From: Halomonadaceae bacterium T82-2
GTDB lineage: Bacteria > Pseudomonadota > Gammaproteobacteria > Pseudomonadales > Halomonadaceae
Length of the DNA: 64,000 nt
Direction: 5' to 3'
Assembly (NCBI GenBank): GCA_001577635.1
Contig: LSBP01000006.1
Span: forward strand, 62,001 to 126,000
Of this stretch, positions 60,229-64,000 are shown in pieces. A program made the position numbers and the translations under genes. Numbering within the stretch: the first letter of the stretch is position 1; every line of letters starts with the position of its first letter. The notes beneath the pieces were generated by a model. It had not been told where the DNA came from and searched no databases. It was given only the letters and a program-made list of their open reading frames with translations.

Positions 60229-61684
60229 CATGTTTTCTCCCGTCCCCGGCCAGCTTCGCAAGGGGCCCGGCATGCGGCGCATCCGGCGCATTCACTTCGT
60301 GGGCATCGGTGGCGCCGGCATGTGCGGGATCGCCGAGGTGCTGGCCAATCAGGGCTATGAGGTCAGCGGCAGCGACCTCAAGGCATCGGCGGTGACGGCG
60401 CACCTCGAGGCGTGCGGCGTGCGCATCGCCATCGGACATGCCGCGGCGCATGCCGGCGGGGCCGATGTGGTGGTGGTATCCACCGCGGTGGACGCCGGCA
60501 ACCCGGAAATCGACTGGGCCCGGGAGCATCGCGTTCCGGTGGTGCGGCGTGCCGAGATGCTGGCGGAGCTGATGCGCTTTCGTCACGGCATTGCCATCGC
60601 CGGTACTCACGGCAAGACCACCACCACCAGCCTGACCGCCACCATGCTGGCCGAGGGCGGGCTGGACCCGACCTTCGTGATCGGTGGCAAGCTGACCAGC
60701 GCCGGCACCAATGCGCGCCTGGGGGAGGGCGACGTGCTGGTCGCGGAAGCCGACGAGTCGGATGCCTCCTTCCTCCACCTGCAGCCCATGGTCGCGGTGG
60801 TGACCAATGTGGATGCCGACCACATGGGGACCTACGCCGGAGACTTCACACGGCTCAAGGACACCTTCATCGAGTTTCTGCACAACCTGCCGTTCTACGG
60901 TCTGGCGGTGCTGTGCCTGGACGATGCCAATGTGCGCGAGCTGCTCCCGCGGGTGCAGCGGCAGTTCGTGACCTACGGCTTCGACGAGCAGGCGGACTAC
61001 CGGGTCACCGATTTCGTGCAGCAGGCCGGCGAGATTCGCTTCACGGCACGGCGCCCGGAGGGGCATGCGCCGCTGGCGGTGCGCCTGGCGATGCCCGGTG
61101 AGCACAATGCGCTCAATGCCCTGGCGTCGATCGCCGTCGCCACCGATGCCGGTGTCGAGGATGCGGCGATCCAGCGGGGACTGGCGAGCTTCGCCGGCGT
61201 GGGGCGGCGCTTCCAGGTGCATGGCGAGTTTGCCCTGCCCGGCGGGGAGGGGCAGGTGATGCTGGTGGACGATTATGGGCACCACCCTCGGGAAGTGGAG
61301 ATGGTGATCCGCGCGGTACGTGCGGGCTGGCCGCAGCGGCGGCTGGTGATGGTGTACCAGCCGCATCGGTTTTCGCGTACCCGGGATCTCTACGAGGATT
61401 TCGTGCGGGTGCTGTCCGGGGTCGATACCCTGGTGCTGCTGGATGTCTACAGTGCCGGCGAGGCGCCGATCCCCGGTGCGGAAGGGCGAACCCTGGCGGG
61501 CTCGATCCGGCAGCGCGGCGAGGTCGATCCCCTGTTCGCCGAGACCAAGGCCGAACTGCCGCGTCTGTTGCAGAATGTGCTGCAGGATGGCGATATCCTG
61601 ATCACCCAGGGGGCGGGCGATATCGGCGGCATCGCCCTGGCCCTGGCCGACAGTCATCTGGGCTTGCATGAGGTCGAACTATGA
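60218..61684 (+). CDS. murC: UDP-MurNAc:L-alanine ligase MurC
   Basis: A 488-aa Mur ligase with [19 protein letters not shown]-loop [25 protein letters not shown], and [10 protein letters not shown]. MurC adds the first amino acid, L-Ala. I chose TTG at 60218 because GGAGG (60207-60211) sits 6 nt upstream, giving an 11-nt overlap with murG; the ATG at 60230, four codons later, is the conservative alternative. The stop overlaps ddl by ATGA. Confidence 0.95.
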   Translation: MSDSMFSPVPGQLRKGPGMRRIRRIHFVGIGGAGMCGIAEVLANQGYEVSGSDLKASAVTAHLEACGVRIAIGHAAAHAGGADVVVVSTAVDAGNPEIDWAREHRVPVVRRAEMLAELMRFRHGIAIAGTHGKTTTTSLTATMLAEGGLDPTFVIGGKLTSAGTNARLGEGDVLVAEADESDASFLHLQPMVAVVTNVDADHMGTYAGDFTRLKDTFIEFLHNLPFYGLAVLCLDDANVRELLPRVQRQFVTYGFDEQADYRVTDFVQQAGEIRFTARRPEGHAPLAVRLAMPGEHNALNALASIAVATDAGVEDAAIQRGLASFAGVGRRFQVHGEFALPGGEGQVMLVDDYGHHPREVEMVIRAVRAGWPQRRLVMVYQPHRFSRTRDLYEDFVRVLSGVDTLVLLDVYSAGEAPIPGAEGRTLAGSIRQRGEVDPLFAETKAELPRLLQNVLQDGDILITQGAGDIGGIALALADSHLGLHEVEL

Positions 61685-62631
61685 GCGTCAAGCATCAGGC
61701 GCGCACCGGAACGCCGTGCCCCGGACGTTACGGGCGCGTGATCGTGCTCTACGGGGGGGATTCGGCCGAACGTGAGGTGTCACTGGTCAGTGGTGCCGCC
61801 GTGCTGGCTGCCTTGCAGCGCAGCGGTGTGGATGCGCGCGGCCATGATCTGGCAGCCGGTGGCCTGAGTGGCCTCGAGGCACTGGCACCGGATCGGGTGT
61901 TCATCGCGTTGCACGGCCGCGGCGGCGAGGATGGGACCGTGCAGGGGGCTCTGGAGCTGCTCGGCGTCCCCTATACCGGTAGCGGCGTGCTGGCTTCGGC
62001 GCTGGGCATGGACAAGCAGCGTACCAAGCAGCTGTGGCGAGCCGTCGGGCTGCCCACACCCGAGAGCATCACGCTCGGTCGTGAATCGGACTGGGACGCG
62101 GTCGTGGCGCAGCTGGGCCTGCCGTTGGTCGTCAAGCCCGTCCACGAGGGATCGACGCTGGGCATTACCATCGTCCATGACCGACAGGCCCTGGAGGCCG
62201 CCTTTGCCGAAGCGGCCCGCTTCGACGCGGCGGTCATGGCCGAACGCTACATTCAGGGCGACGAGTACACGGTGTCGCTGCTCGGCGACCGGACGCTGCC
62301 GGCGATTCGGGTCGAAGTGCCCGGCGGGTTCTACGACTACGAGGCCAAGTACCATTCCGACACGACGCGCTACCATCTGCCCTGCGGGCTGAGCGAGGCG
62401 GATGAGCGCGCCCTGGGTGACCTGTGTCGCGAGGCCTTTCTGGCCATCGGCGCCAGAGGCTGGGGGCGTGTCGATGTGATGCGCGATGCGGAAGGGCGTT
62501 TCTGGCTGCTCGAGGTCAATACCGTGCCGGGGATGACCGATCACAGCCTGGTGCCGCAGTCCGCCGCGCATGCCGGGATCGATTTCGATACCTTGGTGCT
62601 GCGTATTCTCGACACGACCCTGGAGTCCTGA
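61681..62631 (+). CDS. ddlB: D-alanine:D-alanine ligase
   Basis: A 316-aa ATP-grasp ligase with [38 protein letters not shown], and [14 protein letters not shown] (metal and phosphate site). Ddl makes D-Ala-D-Ala for MurF. Position between murC and ftsQ identifies it as the dcw copy, DdlB. Confidence 0.97.
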   Translation: MSVKHQARTGTPCPGRYGRVIVLYGGDSAEREVSLVSGAAVLAALQRSGVDARGHDLAAGGLSGLEALAPDRVFIALHGRGGEDGTVQGALELLGVPYTGSGVLASALGMDKQRTKQLWRAVGLPTPESITLGRESDWDAVVAQLGLPLVVKPVHEGSTLGITIVHDRQALEAAFAEAARFDAAVMAERYIQGDEYTVSLLGDRTLPAIRVEVPGGFYDYEAKYHSDTTRYHLPCGLSEADERALGDLCREAFLAIGARGWGRVDVMRDAEGRFWLLEVNTVPGMTDHSLVPQSAAHAGIDFDTLVLRILDTTLES

Positions 62632-62636
62632 CCCGG

Positions 62637-63359
62637 ATGGCGGCGAGCGGTTCGCGGGGTTCCTTGCTGGGTGTCGTCCTGCTGCTGGTGCTGCTGGTGG
62701 CTGGGGGGCGTGCACTGTGGCTATGGCTGGATCGACCGGTCGAACGGGTCTCCATTCGTGGCGAGCTGGAACACGTCAGCGCGGAATATCTGCGCAGCAA
62801 GCTGGCCCCGCTGGTGCAGGGCAAGACGTGGCTGTCGGTGGACCTGGCCGAATTGCGCGAGCGGGCGCGGCGCATCGAATGGTTGCAGGAAGTTCGGGTA
62901 TCGCGACAATGGCCCGATGCCCTGGCCTTCGAACTGTTCGAGCAGCACCCGGTGGCGCGCTGGAATGACACCGAGCTGCTCAACCCCAGAGGCAAGGCGT
63001 TTCGTCGCGATTCGGTGACGGTCGACGAGCCTCTGCCCGATCTGGCGGGGCCGCGGGGCAGTGGTTCGGAAGTGCTGGCCTGGTACGATCGTCTCCAGCG
63101 GCAACTCAAGCCACTGGGGCTGACGGTCACCCAGCTGCGGCTCGAGGACCGCGGCGCCTGGCGCTTTCAGGTCAATGATGGTCTCTGGGTGATGCTGGGT
63201 CGCAACGACAAGCCGGCCCGGCTAGCTCGCTTCGTGGCGGCCTGGCGACGCCAGCTGAACGAGGAGGCGTCGCGGATTCGCTACGTTGATCTACGCTATC
63301 CCAACGGCGTTGCCGTCGCCTGGCATGGCGAGGATGCCGAGGCGGGTGCGGACGGCTGA
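62637..63359 (+). CDS. ftsQ: Cell division protein FtsQ
   Basis: A 240-aa bitopic protein. One transmembrane helix (about residues 8-27, LLGVVLLLVLLVAGGRALW) is followed by a POTRA domain (ERVSIRGELEHVSAEYLRSKL) and the FtsQ beta domain with RKDSVTV-like FRRDSVTVDEPLPDLAGP. FtsQ recruits FtsL and FtsB. It starts 5 nt after ddlB; the long gap to ftsA is unusual. Confidence 0.94.
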   Translation: MAASGSRGSLLGVVLLLVLLVAGGRALWLWLDRPVERVSIRGELEHVSAEYLRSKLAPLVQGKTWLSVDLAELRERARRIEWLQEVRVSRQWPDALAFELFEQHPVARWNDTELLNPRGKAFRRDSVTVDEPLPDLAGPRGSGSEVLAWYDRLQRQLKPLGLTVTQLRLEDRGAWRFQVNDGLWVMLGRNDKPARLARFVAAWRRQLNEEASRIRYVDLRYPNGVAVAWHGEDAEAGADG

Positions 63360-63571
63360 CAGGTGCCGGCGTCTGTCGTGATTCCGGTCACTAATCCCGG
63401 GCGTCTGGCGCGTGACGAGGTATTTCTTTCGCAAAAAAATCCCCGTATTCTGACCCGAATTCTCTTGGGTCACGGCCTGCTTGGCGTTTACGTTCTATAC
63501 TTCGACCCAATTTTGTATCTGTAAAAAAACGGTTTCTCAATTCAGTGAAGATCGAGGAGTGATCCCGACCC
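63360..63571 (+). promoter_or_regulatory. AT-rich ftsQ-ftsA intergenic region with candidate -10 elements
   Basis: This 212-nt gap is the most AT-rich DNA in the dcw cluster. It has two 7-A tracts (63433-63439 and 63523-63529) and -10-like TATTCT (63446-63451) and TATACT (63496-63501), neither with a convincing -35. It contains no gene. GAGGAG (63554-63559) lies rather far (12-13 nt) from the ftsA ATG. Confidence 0.45.
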
Positions 63572-64000
63572 ATGGCAGGACAATCCAATGCTTCCAATAT
63601 GGTGGTCGGGCTGGATATCGGAACATCCAAGGTCGTGGCGATCGTCGGTCAGCCCACCGACGATGGCGGGCTGGAAATCGTCGGTATCGGTTCGCACCCT
63701 TCCCGGGGCATGAAGAAGGGTGTGGTCATCAATATCGAGTCCACCGTCCAGTCGATTCAGCGGGCGGTGGAAGAGGCCGAGCTGATGGCCGGGTGTGACA
63801 TTCATTCCGTTTATGTGGGTATCGCGGGCAGCCACATCAGCTCGATGAACTCCGATGGGGTGGTCGCAATCAAGGATCGTGAGGTGACGCCCTCCGATAT
63901 CGAGCGGGTCATCGATTCGGCCCGAGCCCGGGCCATCTCCGAAGGGCAGCGCATCCTGCATGTCCTGCCTCAGGAATTTGCCATCGACACCCAGGAAGGC
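63572..64000 (+). CDS. ftsA: Cell division protein FtsA (5' part)
   Basis: The first 143 codons of FtsA; the window ends inside the gene. The actin-fold phosphate-1 loop is VVGLDIGTSKVVAIVG, followed by the 1C domain region (KGVVINIESTVQSIQRAVEEAELMAG ... VYVGIAGSHISSMNSDGVV) and LHVLPQEFAID. FtsA tethers FtsZ to the membrane and activates septal synthesis. ftsZ would be expected next. Confidence 0.97.
   Translation, partial: MAGQSNASNMVVGLDIGTSKVVAIVGQPTDDGGLEIVGIGSHPSRGMKKGVVINIESTVQSIQRAVEEAELMAGCDIHSVYVGIAGSHISSMNSDGVVAIKDREVTPSDIERVIDSARARAISEGQRILHVLPQEFAIDTQEG

Overview
The window is a high-GC gammaproteobacterial chromosome segment made almost entirely of conserved housekeeping operons. 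Gene content and order (gatCAB divergent from mreBCD-maf-rng-yhdP-tldD; lptB-rpoN-hpf-ptsN-rapZ-ptsO; mlaFEDCB-ibaG-murA-hisGD-algW; zapE-rplM-rpsI-sspAB; rsmI-rnpB and the dcw cluster) follow the Pseudomonas/Oceanospirillales pattern. The SpuC/Puu-type polyamine genes and acid-rich linkers suggest a Halomonadaceae member (Halomonas or a relative). That placement is inferred from gene order and protein character, not from a database search.

Layout. About 0-6.9 kb holds polyamine catabolism: a glutamine-synthetase-like ligase divergent from a putrescine-type transaminase and a PuuC-like dehydrogenase, then a secreted GH10 glycosidase and a PuuR-like XRE/cupin regulator. From 7.0 to 10.2 kb is gatCAB (minus strand). 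From 10.4 to 20.4 kb are mreBCD, maf, rng, yhdP and tldD (plus strand), followed by a large palindromic intergenic element, darP, and pmbA. From 22.5 to 31.2 kb, on the minus strand, are mgtE, ptsO, rapZ, ptsN, hpf, rpoN, the LPS-transport genes lptB, lptA and lptC, and the Kdo genes kdsC and kdsD. From 31.3 to 38.2 kb, on the plus strand, are the Mla lipid-transport operon, ibaG, murA and hisGD. Then come algW, a NIF3-family gene, yhcB (zapG), zapE, rplM-rpsI and sspAB. The minus-strand block dolP-diaA-yraN-lpoA faces rsmI and the RNase P RNA gene. From 49.5 kb to the end is the dcw cluster: rsmH, ftsL, ftsI, murE, murF, mraY, murD, ftsW, murG, murC, ddl, ftsQ and the start of ftsA, cut by the window edge.

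Functionally most of the window builds and controls the envelope. It carries peptidoglycan precursors and septal synthesis (mur, fts, lpoA, zapE), rod shape (mre), LPS (kds, lpt), outer-membrane lipid balance (mla, yhdP, dolP) and envelope stress (algW). Translation (gat, rplM, rpsI, hpf, rsmH, rsmI, rnpB) and nitrogen-PTS regulation (rpoN, ptsN, ptsO, rapZ) are interleaved. Many genes are coupled by ATGA or GTGA overlaps.

No CRISPR array, IS element, prophage, tRNA or obvious novel multi-gene system was seen. The most notable signals are non-coding or start-site features: an apparent ATC start codon for mreC, a ~117-nt nested palindrome between tldD and darP, a GCTCGTG heptanucleotide array abutting the mgtE stop codon, a palindromic putative PuuR operator, absence of mraZ with rnpB directly upstream of rsmH, an AT-rich 212-nt ftsQ-ftsA gap, and a GH10 enzyme inside the polyamine locus.
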